Shown: positions 11,857-21,337, counted from the stretch's first letter. The stretch is DNA of 64,000 bases from Mesorhizobium sp. AR02 (GCF_024746835.1 NZ_CP080531.1:1860001-1924000), one strand, 5' to 3'. The notes: a model not told the origin generated them from the letters alone. Numbers and translations are program-made.

Positions 11857-14658
11857 ATGGCGAAAATCTCCCTGAAGCTCGATGAACTGATCGACGGCGA
11901 AGCCTTGCGCCGCGAGATGACCGCGCTGACGACGGCCACCGACGGCGACGGTTCCGGAGCGGCCGCCCGCGCCGGCGTTCTGCAGCTTCTCAAGGCCCGG
12001 CTTGCCGAAGGCCGAAAGATCGCCGAGGCCATGCTGAAAGAGGATGGCGGCGGTAACGCCTGTGCCGAGCGGCTGTCACATCTGATGGACGAGCTGATCC
12101 GGGCGCTCTACGATTTCGCGGCGACGCACGTCTACCGGGTGAAGAACCGTTCGTCGGCCGAACGCATGGCCGTCGTCGCGGTCGGCGGCTATGGCCGCGG
12201 CACGCTGGCGCCGGGATCCGACATCGACCTGCTGTTCCTCTTGCCCTACAAGCAGACGCCATGGGGCGAACAAACCGTCGAATACATGCTCTACATGCTG
12301 TGGGATCTGGGCTTAAAGGTCGGCCACGCCACCCGCAACATCGATGAGTGCCTGCGGCTGTCACGCACCGACATCACCATCCGCACCTCGATCCTGGAAG
12401 CGCGCTTCCTGTGGGGCGAACGCAAGCTCTATGACGAACTGATGCTGCGCTTCGACCACGAGGTGGTGCGCACGACCGGCCCGGAATATGTCCAGGCCAA
12501 GCTCGCCGAACGCGACGAGCGCCACGCCAAGGCCGGCGAGAGCCGCTATCTGGTCGAGCCCAATGTCAAGGACGGCAAGGGTGGCCTGCGCGACCTGCAG
12601 ACGCTGTTCTGGATCGGCAAGTATTTCTACCGGGTGCGCACCGGCGAGGAACTGGTCGAGAAGGGCGTCTTCACCGAGGCCGAGTACCGCGAGTTCCAGA
12701 AGGCCGAAGACTTCCTGTGGGCGGTGCGCTGCCACATGCATTTCCTCACCGGCAAGGCCGAGGAGCGGCTGCATTTCGACATCCAGCGCGAGATCGCCGA
12801 GCGGCTGGGTTACACCACCCATCCCGGCCTGTCGGCAGTCGAACGCTTCATGAAGCACTACTTCCTCGTCGCCAAGGATGTCGGCGACCTGACCCGCATC
12901 TTCTGCGCCGCGCTCGAGGAGGAGCAGGCCAAGCACGTGCCGGGCTTCAACCGCATCTTCCTCACCTTCCAGCGCCGCAAGCGCAAGCTCGCCGGCACTT
13001 CCGATTTCATTGTCGACAACCACCGCATCAACATTGCCGACGACCAGGTGTTCGAGCGCGATCCGGTCAATCTGCTCAGGCTGTTCTGGTTCGCCGACAA
13101 ACATGGGCTGGAGTTCCACCCCGATGCGCTGAAGCTGCTCACCCGCTCGCTCGGCCTGGTCAACAAGTCGCTGCGGCGCGACGAGGAGGCCAACCGGCTG
13201 TTCCTCGACATCTTGACCTCGGACCGCAATGCCGAGCTCAATCTGCGGCGCATGAACGAGGCCGGACTGCTGGGCCGGCTGATCCCCGATTTCGGCAAGA
13301 TCGTCGCCATGATGCAGTTCTCGATGTACCACCACTACACGGTCGACGAGCACCTGATCCGCTGCATCGGCGTGCTGGCCGAGATCGAGCGCGGCGATGG
13401 CGAGAAGGTGCATCCGCTGTCGCATTCGCTGATGCCCGGGCTGAAGAAGAGCCGCGAGGCGCTTTATGTCGCCGTGCTGCTGCACGATATCGCCAAGGGC
13501 AGGCCGGAAGATCATTCCGAGGCCGGCGCCCGTATCGCACGGCGCATCTGCCCGCATATGGGGCTGTCAGCGGCTGACACCGAAACCGTCGCCTGGCTGG
13601 TCGAGAACCACCTCGTCATGTCGATGACGGCGCAGACCCGCGACCTCAACGACCGCAAGACGATCGAGGATTTCGCCGCGATCGTGCAGTCGGTCGAGCG
13701 GCTGAAGATGCTTTTGATCCTCACCGTCTGCGACATCAGGGGCGTCGGGCCGGGTGTGTGGAATGGCTGGAAGGGCCAGTTGCTGCGCACGCTCTACTAC
13801 GAGACCGAACTGCTGCTGACCGGCGGTTTCTCGGAAGTGTCACGCGCGCAGCGGACCGCGGCGGCGCGCGAGCGCCTGGCCGAGGCGCTCGCCGACTGGC
13901 CCGACAAGGACCGCAAGCGCTATGTCGGACTGCATTACGAGAACTACCTGCTGGCCGTGGACCTGCCAGACCAGATTCGCCACGCCGAATTCGTCCGCGA
14001 GGCGGACGCGTCGGGCAACAAGCTCGCCACCATGGTCAAGACGCACCAGTTCGAGGCGGTGACCGAAATCACCGTTTTGGCGCAGGACCATCCCCGTCTT
14101 CTCTCGGTCGTTGCCGGGGCATGCGCCGGCGCCGGCGGCAACATTGTCGACGCGCAGATCTTCACCACGTCTGATGGCCGCGCCCTGGACACGATCCTGA
14201 TATCGCGGGAATTCGACCGCGACGAGGACGAGCGCCGGCGCGCCGAGCGCGTCGGCCGGCTGATCGAAGACGTGCTGTCAGGCAAGAGCTGGCTGCCAGA
14301 GATGATCGAGAAGCGCACCAAGCCAAGGCGCGGGTCCAAGGTGTTCAAGATCCCGCCACGCGCCGAGATCCGCAACACGCTGTCGAACCGGTTTTCGGTC
14401 ATCGAGGTCGAAGGGCTCGACCGCCCGGGCCTGCTGTCGGAGATCACCGGCACGCTGTCCGACCTGTCGCTCGACATTGCCTCGGCGCATATCACCACTT
14501 TCGGCGAAAAGGTCATCGACACCTTCTATGTCACCGACCTCACCGGCCAGAAGATCGACAGCCCGGCTCGCATCGCCACCATCCGCAACCGGCTGATGGC
14601 GACGCTCGAAGGCATCACGCCCGAGCGCAATGGCAAGACCAAGGCCGCCGCCGAGTGA
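11857..14658 (+). CDS. glnD: Bifunctional PII uridylyltransferase/uridylyl-removing enzyme
   Basis: GlnD senses glutamine and adds UMP to, or removes it from, the PII proteins that control nitrogen assimilation. The 933 residues are standard length for Rhizobiales. The nucleotidyltransferase signature [17 protein letters not shown] begins near 109. The HD hydrolase domain has [18 protein letters not shown] near 540. Two ACT domains follow, one beginning near 735 ([20 protein letters not shown]) and one near 845 ([20 protein letters not shown]), the glutamine-sensing part. It is followed by murJ 46 bp downstream, a neighbourhood common in rhizobia. Confidence 0.97.
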   Translation: MAKISLKLDELIDGEALRREMTALTTATDGDGSGAAARAGVLQLLKARLAEGRKIAEAMLKEDGGGNACAERLSHLMDELIRALYDFAATHVYRVKNRSSAERMAVVAVGGYGRGTLAPGSDIDLLFLLPYKQTPWGEQTVEYMLYMLWDLGLKVGHATRNIDECLRLSRTDITIRTSILEARFLWGERKLYDELMLRFDHEVVRTTGPEYVQAKLAERDERHAKAGESRYLVEPNVKDGKGGLRDLQTLFWIGKYFYRVRTGEELVEKGVFTEAEYREFQKAEDFLWAVRCHMHFLTGKAEERLHFDIQREIAERLGYTTHPGLSAVERFMKHYFLVAKDVGDLTRIFCAALEEEQAKHVPGFNRIFLTFQRRKRKLAGTSDFIVDNHRINIADDQVFERDPVNLLRLFWFADKHGLEFHPDALKLLTRSLGLVNKSLRRDEEANRLFLDILTSDRNAELNLRRMNEAGLLGRLIPDFGKIVAMMQFSMYHHYTVDEHLIRCIGVLAEIERGDGEKVHPLSHSLMPGLKKSREALYVAVLLHDIAKGRPEDHSEAGARIARRICPHMGLSAADTETVAWLVENHLVMSMTAQTRDLNDRKTIEDFAAIVQSVERLKMLLILTVCDIRGVGPGVWNGWKGQLLRTLYYETELLLTGGFSEVSRAQRTAAARERLAEALADWPDKDRKRYVGLHYENYLLAVDLPDQIRHAEFVREADASGNKLATMVKTHQFEAVTEITVLAQDHPRLLSVVAGACAGAGGNIVDAQIFTTSDGRALDTILISREFDRDEDERRRAERVGRLIEDVLSGKSWLPEMIEKRTKPRRGSKVFKIPPRAEIRNTLSNRFSVIEVEGLDRPGLLSEITGTLSDLSLDIASAHITTFGEKVIDTFYVTDLTGQKIDSPARIATIRNRLMATLEGITPERNGKTKAAAE

Positions 14659-14704
14659 CGGCCATCATTCCTTTGTTCTAATCCCGCAGGCAGTTTCCAA
14701 ACGC

Positions 14705-16312
14705 ATGAGCCTCGTCAAGAAATTCGCTACCGTCGCTTCCGGCACGCTCATGAGCCGCGCGCTCGGCTTCGGCCGCGAGATGCTGATGGCGGCAGCGCTC
14801 GGCACCGGACCGGTGGCCGATGCCTTCAACGCCGCCTTCCAGTTTCCCAACACCTTTCGCCGGCTGTTCGCCGAAGGCGCCTTCAACGCCGCCTTCGTGC
14901 CGCTGTTTGCCAAGGAGATCGAGACGCATGGCACCGACGGCGCCAAGCGCTTTTCGGAGGAAGTGTTCGGGGTGCTGTTCTCGGCGCTTCTGGCGCTGAC
15001 CATTGTCATGGAACTGGCGATGCCGCTGATCGTGCGCTACCTGGTGGCGCCGGGCTTTGCCGACACGCCGGGCAAGTTTGAGACGACCGTCGCACTGGCG
15101 ACGATCATGTTCCCGTATCTCATCTGCATGTCGCTCGCCGCCATGATGGCGGGCATGCTGAACTCGCTGCGCCGCTATTTCGCGGCGGCGATCGCGCCGG
15201 CGTTCCTCAACATCATCCTGATCAGCGTGCTTGGCTATGCCTGGTACCATGGGCTGGATGCACGCGCTGTCGGCTTCAGCCTGTCCTGGGGCGTGCTGGC
15301 GGCGGGGCTCGTGCAACTCGCCATCGTCTGGGTGGCGGTGCGCAATGCCGGCATCTCGATCGGCTTCCGCCGGCCGAAGATGACGCCGAACGTCAAGCGT
15401 CTGCTGATCCTGGCGCTGCCGGCGGCGATCACCGGCGGCATCACCCAGATCAACCAGCTGATCGGCACGGCGATCGCGTCGGCGCAGGACAGCGCGGTGT
15501 CCTCGCTCGCCTATGCCGACCGCGTCTATCAGCTGCCGCTCGGTGTCGTCGGCGTCGCGGTGGCAATCGTGCTGTTGCCGGAACTGTCGCGGGCGCTGAA
15601 ATCGGGCAATCTCATCGAGGCCGCCAATCTGCAGAACCGCTCGGTCGAATTCACCTTGTTCATGACCTTGCCGGCGGCGGCAGCGCTCTGGGTGATGGCG
15701 GAGCCGATCGTGCGGCTGGTCTATGAGCGCGGCGCGTTTGCCGCCAACCATTCGACGCCGACGGTGGCGGCGATCCTGGCGATCTTCGGTCTTGGCCTGC
15801 CGGCCTTCGTGCTGATCAAGGCCTTCACCCCCGGCTATTTCGCCCGCGAGGATACCCGCACGCCGATGATCTTCGCCGCCATCTCGGTGGCGGTGAACGT
15901 CGCCACCGCGCTGACGCTGTTTCCCAGGATGGGTGCACCCGGCATCGCGGTCGCCTCAGCCGTGGCCGGCTGGGTCAACGCGCTGATGCTGCTTGCCGTG
16001 CTGATCCGGAGCGGCCATTGGGGCCGCGATGTGCCGCTCCTGAAACGCATTCCCCGGCTGGTCCTGTCGGCGGCGGTAATGGCGGTGGCGCTGTATTTCG
16101 CCGAGCACTGGCTCGCCGTCAGGCTCGGTCCCGGCTCGCCGCTGGTCGTCAAGGCGACGACACTGCTGGCGCTGGTGGCCGGCGGGGCGTTGCTTTACTT
16201 CGTCACCGCGTTTGCCACCGGTGGCGCCGATTTCGGCATGATCCGACGCAATATCGGGCGTAAGGGATCGAAGGCCGGCCCATCCGTGGCAAAATCGGAA
16301 CTTGACGAATAA
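14705..16312 (+). CDS. murJ: Lipid II flippase MurJ
   Basis: The protein has 535 residues with about 14 hydrophobic segments and belongs to the MVF/MATE-like flippases that move lipid II across the inner membrane for peptidoglycan synthesis. The N-terminus SLVKKFATVASGTLMSRALG and the following FGREMLMAAALG and FNAAFQFPNTFRRLFAEGAF are the strongly conserved MurJ opening, including the Arg residues lining the cavity. The ATG at 14705 is chosen because conservation begins there; the frame could extend 25 codons upstream into the end of glnD, but that part is unlike the family. Confidence 0.95.
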   Translation: MSLVKKFATVASGTLMSRALGFGREMLMAAALGTGPVADAFNAAFQFPNTFRRLFAEGAFNAAFVPLFAKEIETHGTDGAKRFSEEVFGVLFSALLALTIVMELAMPLIVRYLVAPGFADTPGKFETTVALATIMFPYLICMSLAAMMAGMLNSLRRYFAAAIAPAFLNIILISVLGYAWYHGLDARAVGFSLSWGVLAAGLVQLAIVWVAVRNAGISIGFRRPKMTPNVKRLLILALPAAITGGITQINQLIGTAIASAQDSAVSSLAYADRVYQLPLGVVGVAVAIVLLPELSRALKSGNLIEAANLQNRSVEFTLFMTLPAAAALWVMAEPIVRLVYERGAFAANHSTPTVAAILAIFGLGLPAFVLIKAFTPGYFAREDTRTPMIFAAISVAVNVATALTLFPRMGAPGIAVASAVAGWVNALMLLAVLIRSGHWGRDVPLLKRIPRLVLSAAVMAVALYFAEHWLAVRLGPGSPLVVKATTLLALVAGGALLYFVTAFATGGADFGMIRRNIGRKGSKAGPSVAKSELDE

Positions 16313-16321
16313 ATCACCTGG

Positions 16322-16338
16322 CCGGCGAACCTCGCCGG
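16322..16338. terminator. Short hairpin after murJ
   Basis: CCGGCGA pairs with TCGCCGG around a 3-base loop, 10 bp past the murJ stop. It lacks a T-run, so it may be an mRNA-end hairpin and not a strong terminator. Confidence 0.4.
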
Positions 16339-16410
16339 TCTTGATCCCGCCGCCCCCTTCGTCCATAAGCGCGCCGTCGCAAGACTTTCGCCGCGCGCGG
16401 TTTCCAGCCG

Positions 16411-16451
16411 CATGATTGGCTCCAAAAAGTCTGCAACTTTTTGGAATCATG
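16411..16451. repeat. Long inverted repeat before trpS
   Basis: CATGATT and CCAAAAAGT are mirrored by ACTTTTTGG and AATCATG around a 5-base centre, giving a 41-bp hairpin ending 35 bp before the trpS start. The outer CATGATTCC-like part resembles the dispersed rhizobial elements that contain GCATGATTCCGAAAAG, so this is probably a degenerate copy. It could also act as a terminator for murJ, because a T-run (ACTTTTTGG) lies in its second arm. Confidence 0.6.
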
Positions 16452-16485
16452 CTTATACGGCCCTCCACAAGCCATGAGGAAAACC

Positions 16486-17553
16486 ATGTCCGCCTTCAAG
16501 CCCCTCGTCTTCTCCGGCGTCCAGCCGACCGGCAATCTGCATCTCGGCAATTATCTCGGCGCCATCAAGAAATTCGTCGCCCTGCAGGACACCTCCGACT
16601 GCATCTATTGCGTCGTCGACCTGCATTCGCTGACCGCGCAGCTGGTCCATGACGACCTTGCCGACCAGACGCGCTCGATCACTGCGGCGTTCCTCGCCTC
16701 CGGCATCGACCCGAAGAAGCATATCGTCTTCAACCAGTCGCGGGTGATGCAGCACGCCGAGCTCGCCTGGATCTTCAACTGCGTCGCGCGCATCGGCTGG
16801 ATGAACAAGATGACGCAATTCAAGGACAAGGCTGGCAAGGACCGCGAAAATGCCTCGCTGGGCCTGCTCGCCTATCCCTCCCTGATGGCTGCCGACATCC
16901 TGCTCTACCGCGCCACCCATGTGCCGGTGGGCGAGGACCAGAAGCAGCATCTGGAACTGACCCGCGACATCGCGCAGAAATTCAACAATGATTTTTCCGA
17001 CCGCATCGCCCGCCTTGGCGTCGGCGTCGAGATGCAGGTCGGCGAGGAGACGGTGAACGGCTTCTTCCCGATCACCGAACCGGTCATCGGCGGCCCGGCG
17101 GCGCGCATCATGAGCCTGCGCGACGGGTCGAAGAAGATGTCGAAGTCGGACCCGTCGGACCTGTCGCGCATCAATCTGACGGATGATGCCGACACCATCT
17201 CGAAGAAGATCCGCAAGGCCAAAACCGATCCGGAAGCCTTGCCGAGCGAAGTCGGCGGGCTGGAAAGCCGGCCCGAGGCGGAAAACCTGGTCGGCATCTA
17301 TGCCGGGCTGGCCGAGATGTCCAAGGCCGACGTGCTGAAGGAATTCGGCGGCCAGCAGTTTTCGGTGTTCAAGCCAGCGCTCGCCGACCTTGCGGTGGAG
17401 AAGCTGGCACCGATCGCCGGCGAGATGCGCCGCATCGAAGGCGACCGCACCTATGTCGACGCGGTGCTCAGGGATGGCGGCGAACGCGCCGGCGTGCTCG
17501 CCGAAACGACGATGAAGACGGTGCGCGATATTGTCGGCCTGCTGCAGGGCTGA
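16486..17553 (+). CDS. trpS: Tryptophanyl-tRNA synthetase
   Basis: A class I synthetase that charges tRNA-Trp. It has 355 residues, the normal bacterial length. The HIGH-type signature is HLGN in [14 protein letters not shown] near residue 20, and the KMSKS loop is [10 protein letters not shown] near 220. The [15 protein letters not shown] segment is the typical tryptophan/ATP pocket region. The ATG at 16486 follows GAGGA by 5 bases and begins [13 protein letters not shown], the family start; the 15 extra upstream codons of the open frame overlap the inverted repeat and are excluded. Confidence 0.97.
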   Translation: MSAFKPLVFSGVQPTGNLHLGNYLGAIKKFVALQDTSDCIYCVVDLHSLTAQLVHDDLADQTRSITAAFLASGIDPKKHIVFNQSRVMQHAELAWIFNCVARIGWMNKMTQFKDKAGKDRENASLGLLAYPSLMAADILLYRATHVPVGEDQKQHLELTRDIAQKFNNDFSDRIARLGVGVEMQVGEETVNGFFPITEPVIGGPAARIMSLRDGSKKMSKSDPSDLSRINLTDDADTISKKIRKAKTDPEALPSEVGGLESRPEAENLVGIYAGLAEMSKADVLKEFGGQQFSVFKPALADLAVEKLAPIAGEMRRIEGDRTYVDAVLRDGGERAGVLAETTMKTVRDIVGLLQG

Positions 17554-17666
17554 TCGCGACGGCCGCGCACTGCACCAACATTGGCCCAGGACATACTGGC
17601 CCAAGGCCGGCGGCTTGCCGCCGGTCGGCGGCGGTGGCAGATTGCGGCCGAAACGCACTCGCGTCT

Positions 17667-17723
17667 CTGATTTTGAAATTCGCCAGAGTTGGATATCAAG
17701 GGCAATGCGAATTTCAAAATCAG
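17667..17723. repeat. Inverted repeat A between trpS and the usp gene
   Basis: Arms CTGATTTTGAAATTCGC (17667-17683) and GCGAATTTCAAAATCAG (17707-17723) pair over 17 bases without mismatch around a 23-base centre. Imperfect pairing continues a few bases outward. Its arm resembles that of the next element (GATTT-GAA-TTCGC core), so the two are probably copies of one mobile palindrome family. Confidence 0.8.
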
Positions 17724-17746
17724 GGACACGAGCAAACTATTGATTT

Positions 17747-17823
17747 CTAGTGTCGTTTTTGATTTCGAAGTTCGCTCGGAGCGCGATATCGAAAGCAGGC
17801 GAACTTCGAAATCACGACACTAG
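17747..17823. repeat. Inverted repeat B, immediately before the usp gene
   Basis: The left arm runs from CTAGTGTCG to TGATTTCGAAGTTCGC (17747-17775). The right arm 17799-17823 is its exact complement except that the left arm carries four extra T. That is 25 paired bases with a single bulge. It ends 10 bp before the usp start codon and must place a strong hairpin in that leader if transcribed from upstream. It shares a core with repeat A. Confidence 0.8.
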
Positions 17824-17833
17824 GTAGATAGAC

Positions 17834-18325
17834 ATGGTCTCCAAACGCCTCAGCCGCGAAGCCGGTCATCGCAGGAAATTCCTGACGATCATCGACGATA
17901 CGCCCGAGTGCGAGCGCGCCGTCGCCTACGCCTCGAAGCGGGCGCAGAGCACCAGCGGCACACTCGTGCTGCTCTATGTCATCGTACCGGACGATTTCCA
18001 GCACTGGCTGGGCGTCGAGAAGATCATGCGCGAAGAGGCGAACGCCACGGCGCGCGCGGCTCTCGACGGCTACGCCAACAAGGTGCGCCAGAAGCTCGGC
18101 ATCGAGCCGGAGATGGTGGTGCGCGAAGGCAAGCCGACGGAAGAGATCCACAAGCTGATCGAGGAAGACCAGGACATCGCCATCCTGGTGCTGGCGGCCG
18201 GCGCCGGCAAGGAAGGCCCCGGACCGCTGGTCGGCGCGGTGGCCGGCAAGGGCGCCGCCTTCCCCATTCCGGTCACGGTCGTGCCGCAGAATCTGTCGGA
18301 TGAGGAGATCGACAGCCTCGCCTAG
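17834..18325 (+). CDS. Universal stress protein (UspA family)
   Basis: The protein has 163 residues with one Usp domain: the first strand KFLTIIDDTPECERAVAYA carries the conserved Asp for nucleotide binding, followed by TLVLLYVIVP and a C-terminal part (ILVLAAGAGKEGPGPLVGAVAG...IPVTVVP) that matches the G-x2-G-x9-G(S/T) loop only loosely. ATP binding is therefore likely but not certain. It stands alone. The ribosome site is weak, and a large hairpin (17747-17823) ends just upstream, so translation may depend on its structure. The stop codon overlaps the first bases of a dispersed repeat. Confidence 0.85.
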   Translation: MVSKRLSREAGHRRKFLTIIDDTPECERAVAYASKRAQSTSGTLVLLYVIVPDDFQHWLGVEKIMREEANATARAALDGYANKVRQKLGIEPEMVVREGKPTEEIHKLIEEDQDIAILVLAAGAGKEGPGPLVGAVAGKGAAFPIPVTVVPQNLSDEEIDSLA

Positions 18326-18395
18326 AGCATGATGCCGAAAAGTGTGGAGCGGTTTCTCGAACAAACGGGTACCGTTTGTCCAGACATCATGCTCT
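18324..18395. repeat. RIME-like dispersed palindromic element after the usp gene
   Basis: Ends AGAGCATGATG and CATCATGCTCT are mutually complementary, and an inner palindrome ACAAACGGGTACCGTTTGT lies at 18361-18379. The GCCGAAAAGTG segment next to the left end is typical of rhizobial intergenic mosaic elements. It overlaps the usp stop codon by two bases. Confidence 0.7.
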
Positions 18396-18505
18396 GCTTC
18401 TCTAATCTAGAGCCCGCCCGGGATTCTGCTCCCCAGCCAGCAAAAACATTCCGCCAGCCAGCCGTTCGGGCGATGCGTTTCGCTTGAATGTCCAGCCGAT
18501 AGAGC

Positions 18506-18529
18506 CTATTTAGAACTATTCCAAACTAG
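18506..18529 (+). promoter_or_regulatory. Probable Irr-binding iron control element (ICE) before nfuA
   Basis: TTTAGAA-CTA-TTCCAAA (18509-18525) is a near-perfect inverted repeat matching the known rhizobial ICE pattern TTTAGAA-N3-TTCTAAA with one change. CTA and TAG flanks extend the symmetry. It sits 26 bp before the nfu start codon, where a bound regulator would block or alter transcription. The match is by memory of the motif and no matrix score was run. Confidence 0.6.
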
Positions 18530-18555
18530 TTGCCCGAACGGGCACGGAGGCGGCC

Positions 18556-19125
18556 ATGTTCATCCAGACCGAATCGACGCCCAATCCGGCGACGCTGAAA
18601 TTCCTGCCCGGCAAGGAAGTGCTGCTCGAAGGCACTGCCGATTTCCGCGATGCAGACAGTGCGGCAACCGCCTCGCCGCTGGCTGGCCGGCTGTTCGAGA
18701 TTCCCGGCGTCACCGGCGTTTTCTTCGGCTACGATTTCATCACCGTGACCAAGGACGGCCCCGACTGGCAGCACCTGAAGCCGGCGATCCTCGGCGCCAT
18801 CATGGAGCATTTCATGTCCGGCGCGCCTGTCATGGCCAAGGCCGGCCCGGCCGCCGAGACCAGCCAGACCGGCGAATTCTACGACAAGGCGGATGAGGAA
18901 CTCGTCATCACCATCAAGGAACTGCTCGACACACGGGTGCGCCCGGCGGTGGCCCAGGATGGCGGCGACATCACCTTCCGCGGCTTCGAGAACGGCACCG
19001 TGTTCCTGCACATGAAGGGCGCCTGCGCCGGTTGCCCGTCATCGACGGCAACGCTGAAGCACGGCATCCAGAACCTGCTCCGCCATTTCGTGCCTGAAGT
19101 GCAGCAGGTCGAACAGGTTTCCTGA
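18556..19125 (+). CDS. nfuA: NfuA-type iron-sulfur scaffold/carrier protein
   Basis: It carries and delivers Fe-S clusters. It has 189 residues: an N-terminal Nfu domain (MFIQTESTPNPATLKFLPG, about 1-90) joined to a C-terminal NifU-like domain (about 108-185) holding the cluster ligands Cys157 and Cys160 in KGACAGCPSS. This layout is the alphaproteobacterial/mitochondrial NFU1 form, not the E. coli NfuA form. The probable Irr box upstream suggests it is tuned to iron supply, as several Fe-S genes are in rhizobia. A clear terminator follows the gene. Confidence 0.92.
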   Translation: MFIQTESTPNPATLKFLPGKEVLLEGTADFRDADSAATASPLAGRLFEIPGVTGVFFGYDFITVTKDGPDWQHLKPAILGAIMEHFMSGAPVMAKAGPAAETSQTGEFYDKADEELVITIKELLDTRVRPAVAQDGGDITFRGFENGTVFLHMKGACAGCPSSTATLKHGIQNLLRHFVPEVQQVEQVS

Positions 19126-19193
19126 TTCTTCCGCGCCGCTGGCCGCCTGTCGGTCTGCCAGCGCGGCCTTAAATATTCCTATCCGCAAACAAC

Positions 19194-19227
19194 AAAAAAC
19201 CGGGCCGAATTGCCCGGTTTTCTGTTT
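19194..19227 (+). terminator. Rho-independent terminator of nfuA
   Basis: AAAACCGGGC pairs with GCCCGGTTTT around a 6-base loop (CGAATT), followed by CTGTTT. This is the clearest intrinsic terminator in the window. Confidence 0.9.
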
Positions 19228-19294
19228 GGGACGTCCATTGTTGCCTAGACGGTCCGCGTACGAACAGCTTTAACCCTGATCCCTGCGATCACGG

Positions 19295-19912
19295 TCAGAG
19301 GACGATGACCTTGGCGCCGACCTCGGCGCGATCATAGAGGTCGATGACGTCCTGATTCATCAGCCGGATGCAGCCCGACGACATCGCCTTGCCGATCGAG
19401 TTCCATTCCGGGCTGCCGTGCAGGCGGTAGCCCATGTCGCCGCCCTTGTTGAACAGATACATGGCGCGCGCGCCAAGCGGGTTCTTCAGGCCCGGTTCCA
19501 TGCCGTCGGCGAACTTGGCGAGCTCCGGCTGGCGCTTGATCATCTGCGAGGGCGGCGTCCAGGTCGGCCATTCGCGCTTGATGGCGATATGGGCGGTGCC
19601 GTGCCACTCAAAACCCTCGCGGCCGACGCCGATGCCGTAGCGGATCGCCCGGCCGTCGCCCTCGACGAAGTAGAGGAACTTGTTCTGCGTGTCGACGATG
19701 ATGGTGCCCGGCTTTTCCTTGGTGTCGTAGTTCACTTCCTGCCGGTGATATTGCCTCGGCACTTTTTCGATCGGGATGCGCGGCAGTTGGTAGCCAGCAT
19801 CGGTCACCGCGCCGTAGTCGTTGGAGAAGATCTGCCCGCCAATGGTGCTGCAACCGGCGATGGCAGTGGACAGCGCCAATGCGGCAATTATTGCAAGCGA
19901 CTTCATGCGCAT
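19295..19912 (-). CDS. L,D-transpeptidase (YkuD/ErfK family), lipoprotein
   Basis: The protein has 205 residues. It begins with a lipoprotein signal (MKSLAIIAALALSTAIAGC) with lipobox IAGC, so it is probably anchored in a membrane and faces the periplasm. The YkuD domain covers the C-terminal two thirds and ends with the catalytic block HGSPEWNSIGKAMSSGCIRL, with His and Cys as active residues. Such enzymes form 3-3 peptidoglycan cross-links or attach outer-membrane proteins to the wall; which applies here cannot be told. The start is either 19912 or 19906 (two Met codons two apart); a longer frame to 19936 adds no signal-like sequence. Confidence 0.88.
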   Translation of the reverse strand: MRMKSLAIIAALALSTAIAGCSTIGGQIFSNDYGAVTDAGYQLPRIPIEKVPRQYHRQEVNYDTKEKPGTIIVDTQNKFLYFVEGDGRAIRYGIGVGREGFEWHGTAHIAIKREWPTWTPPSQMIKRQPELAKFADGMEPGLKNPLGARAMYLFNKGGDMGYRLHGSPEWNSIGKAMSSGCIRLMNQDVIDLYDRAEVGAKVIVL

Positions 19913-19991
19913 GAGATGATCCGGAGCCCCGCCCAAACGTCAGCGGCACGAGTCGGCCGCTTTCTCTCCATCATTCATGCTGGCATTTGCT

Positions 19992-20042
19992 TTGCTTGCC
20001 AAGCGCACGATGCCTATATGCGTGGCCTTACCCGCTGGTAAG
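19992..20042 (+). promoter_or_regulatory. Possible cueR promoter with palindrome near the start site
   Basis: TTGCTT (19992-19997) and TATATG (20015-20020) are separated by 17 bases, an acceptable sigma-70 promoter. A perfect inverted repeat CTTACC-CGCT-GGTAAG (20027-20042) lies where transcription would begin and could be an operator. The spacing is not the 19 bp expected of a MerR-activated promoter. Confidence 0.35.
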
Positions 20043-20139
20043 CATATCACTATGGCATTTCGGCAACAGCACTCACCGGATTGTGAAGGAAATTCAATGG
20101 GGGCGACATCAAACGGTCACCTGGAATCGAGGATCAGTC

Positions 20140-20562
20140 ATGAATGTCGGCGACGCTGCCCACCGTTCAGGCCTGCCGGCCAAGACCATCCGTTACTATG
20201 AAGAGATCGGCCTGATCGCGCCGGCGCGTGCCGCCAACGGCTACCGCGATTATTCCGGTGACGACATCCACCGGCTGACCTTCCTGCGCCGCGCGCGCAA
20301 TCTCGGCTTTTCCATCGACGATTGCCGCCAGTTGATGGCGCTCTACCAGGATCGCGGCCGCGCCAGCCACGATGTGCGGGCGATCGCGGCCTCGCATGTC
20401 ACGGCGATCGAGGAGAAGGTGCGCGAACTGCAATCCATGCGCTCGACCCTGCAGAAACTGATCCATGCCTGCCATGGTGATGAGCGGCCGGATTGCCCGA
20501 TTTTGGATGATATGGCGGGGGCGGCGGCGCCTGGCAGTGGAGCCGCTGCACTGTCCGCCTGA
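20140..20562 (+). CDS. cueR: Copper-sensing MerR-family activator CueR/HmrR
   Basis: It binds Cu(I), and by homology Ag(I) or Au(I), and activates copper export promoters by twisting their overlong spacers. It has 140 residues. The winged helix-turn-helix covers 1-70 (MNVGDAAHRSGLPAKTIRYY), a dimerisation helix spans about 78-108, and the metal loop has Cys111 and Cys119 in the CueR spacing C-x7-C (CHGDERPDCPI), which separates it from ZntR and MerR sensors. The start at 20140 has GAGGA 6 bases upstream. Its target is very likely the 19-bp-spacer promoter at 10497-10527, about 10 kb away, so regulator and pump genes are separated here. Confidence 0.92.
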   Translation: MNVGDAAHRSGLPAKTIRYYEEIGLIAPARAANGYRDYSGDDIHRLTFLRRARNLGFSIDDCRQLMALYQDRGRASHDVRAIAASHVTAIEEKVRELQSMRSTLQKLIHACHGDERPDCPILDDMAGAAAPGSGAAALSA

Positions 20563-20655
20563 AGGCCGTGCCCAGAACAGGGATCACGAGAAAGTGAACG
20601 TGACGGCGCCATTGGCTTCTGATCATTAGATGCCTCCTATCGATGGAGGTTCGCC

Positions 20656-20988
20656 GTGCCTGCTTATGCCATTCTTGCCCTGGCCATTGTCGCCGAAGTC
20701 ATCGCAACGAGCGCGATGAAGGCCTCGGAAGGATTCACCAGGTTTGGTCCATCGGTGGTGGTGCTGCTCGGTTACGCGGCGGCGTTCTTCTTCCTCGCGC
20801 AGGTTTTGGACCGGATACCGATCGGCATCGCATACGCTGTGTGGGCGGGCGGCGGCATCGTCCTTGTCGCGCTGGTCGCCTGGATTGTCTATGGGCAAAG
20901 GCCGGATGCTGCGGGCCTCATTGGCATGAGCCTGATCCTGGCTGGCGTGCTGGTTCTAAACCTGTTGTCCAGGACCAACGCCCATTGA
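20656..20988 (+). CDS. Small multidrug resistance (SMR) family efflux protein
   Basis: The protein has 110 residues and four membrane helices; such proteins act as dimers exchanging protons for cations. The proton/substrate Glu is Glu14 (AIVAEVIATSAMK), and YAVWAGGGIVLVALVAW is the conserved third-helix region. The segment AEVIATSAMKASEGFT is closer to EmrE-type pumps than to guanidinium exporters, but the split is not certain. It starts with GTG at 20656, six bases after a full GGAGG. That GGAGG can pair with CCTCC at 20633-20637, which may hide the ribosome site. Confidence 0.88.
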   Translation: MPAYAILALAIVAEVIATSAMKASEGFTRFGPSVVVLLGYAAAFFFLAQVLDRIPIGIAYAVWAGGGIVLVALVAWIVYGQRPDAAGLIGMSLILAGVLVLNLLSRTNAH

Positions 20989-21337
20989 TCTAGACCATAT
21001 CTGTCAAACATAGACCTCGAAAAGCCGGGGACTGCGGACAATCGACTTGTTCAACTGCCTGCTCGACGCAGCCATATCCGGTGAAACAGGGACTTCAGTC
21101 TTATTTGCGCAATTTCTAATATATATAGATTAATCGGCGCGGGGAATCACACCCAAAAGCAAACCCGCAATGGCCGGTGCAGCTCCCTATAAACCCAAAG
21201 CCTACGGGTCTCCATTTGGTCACCTATCGAAGGCGATTGTATATTTGACAGACCCGATACACCCAAAAGAAGTCAGGACCGGTTCTTGAAGTCTTGATTT
21301 GGGGGGCATACCGTCGGTTGAATGGGCTGGTGACGCA
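20989..21337. other. 349-bp region without a recognised gene
   Basis: No coding frame is supported. It holds an AT-rich stretch with ATATATATAG (around 21120) that could be a promoter. The segment TACGGGTCTCCATTTGGTCA near 21203 recurs with four differences near 21580 (TACGGGCCTCCATTAGGTCG), so two diverged copies flank the small gene at 21338. Confidence 0.4.

Noticed and set aside
20563..20655. Guanidine riboswitch upstream of the SMR pump
   Set aside because: The leader is only about 90 bases and lacks the paired ACGR-loop hairpins of the guanidine-II class and the larger fold of guanidine-I; only a CCTCC/GGAGG hairpin is seen.
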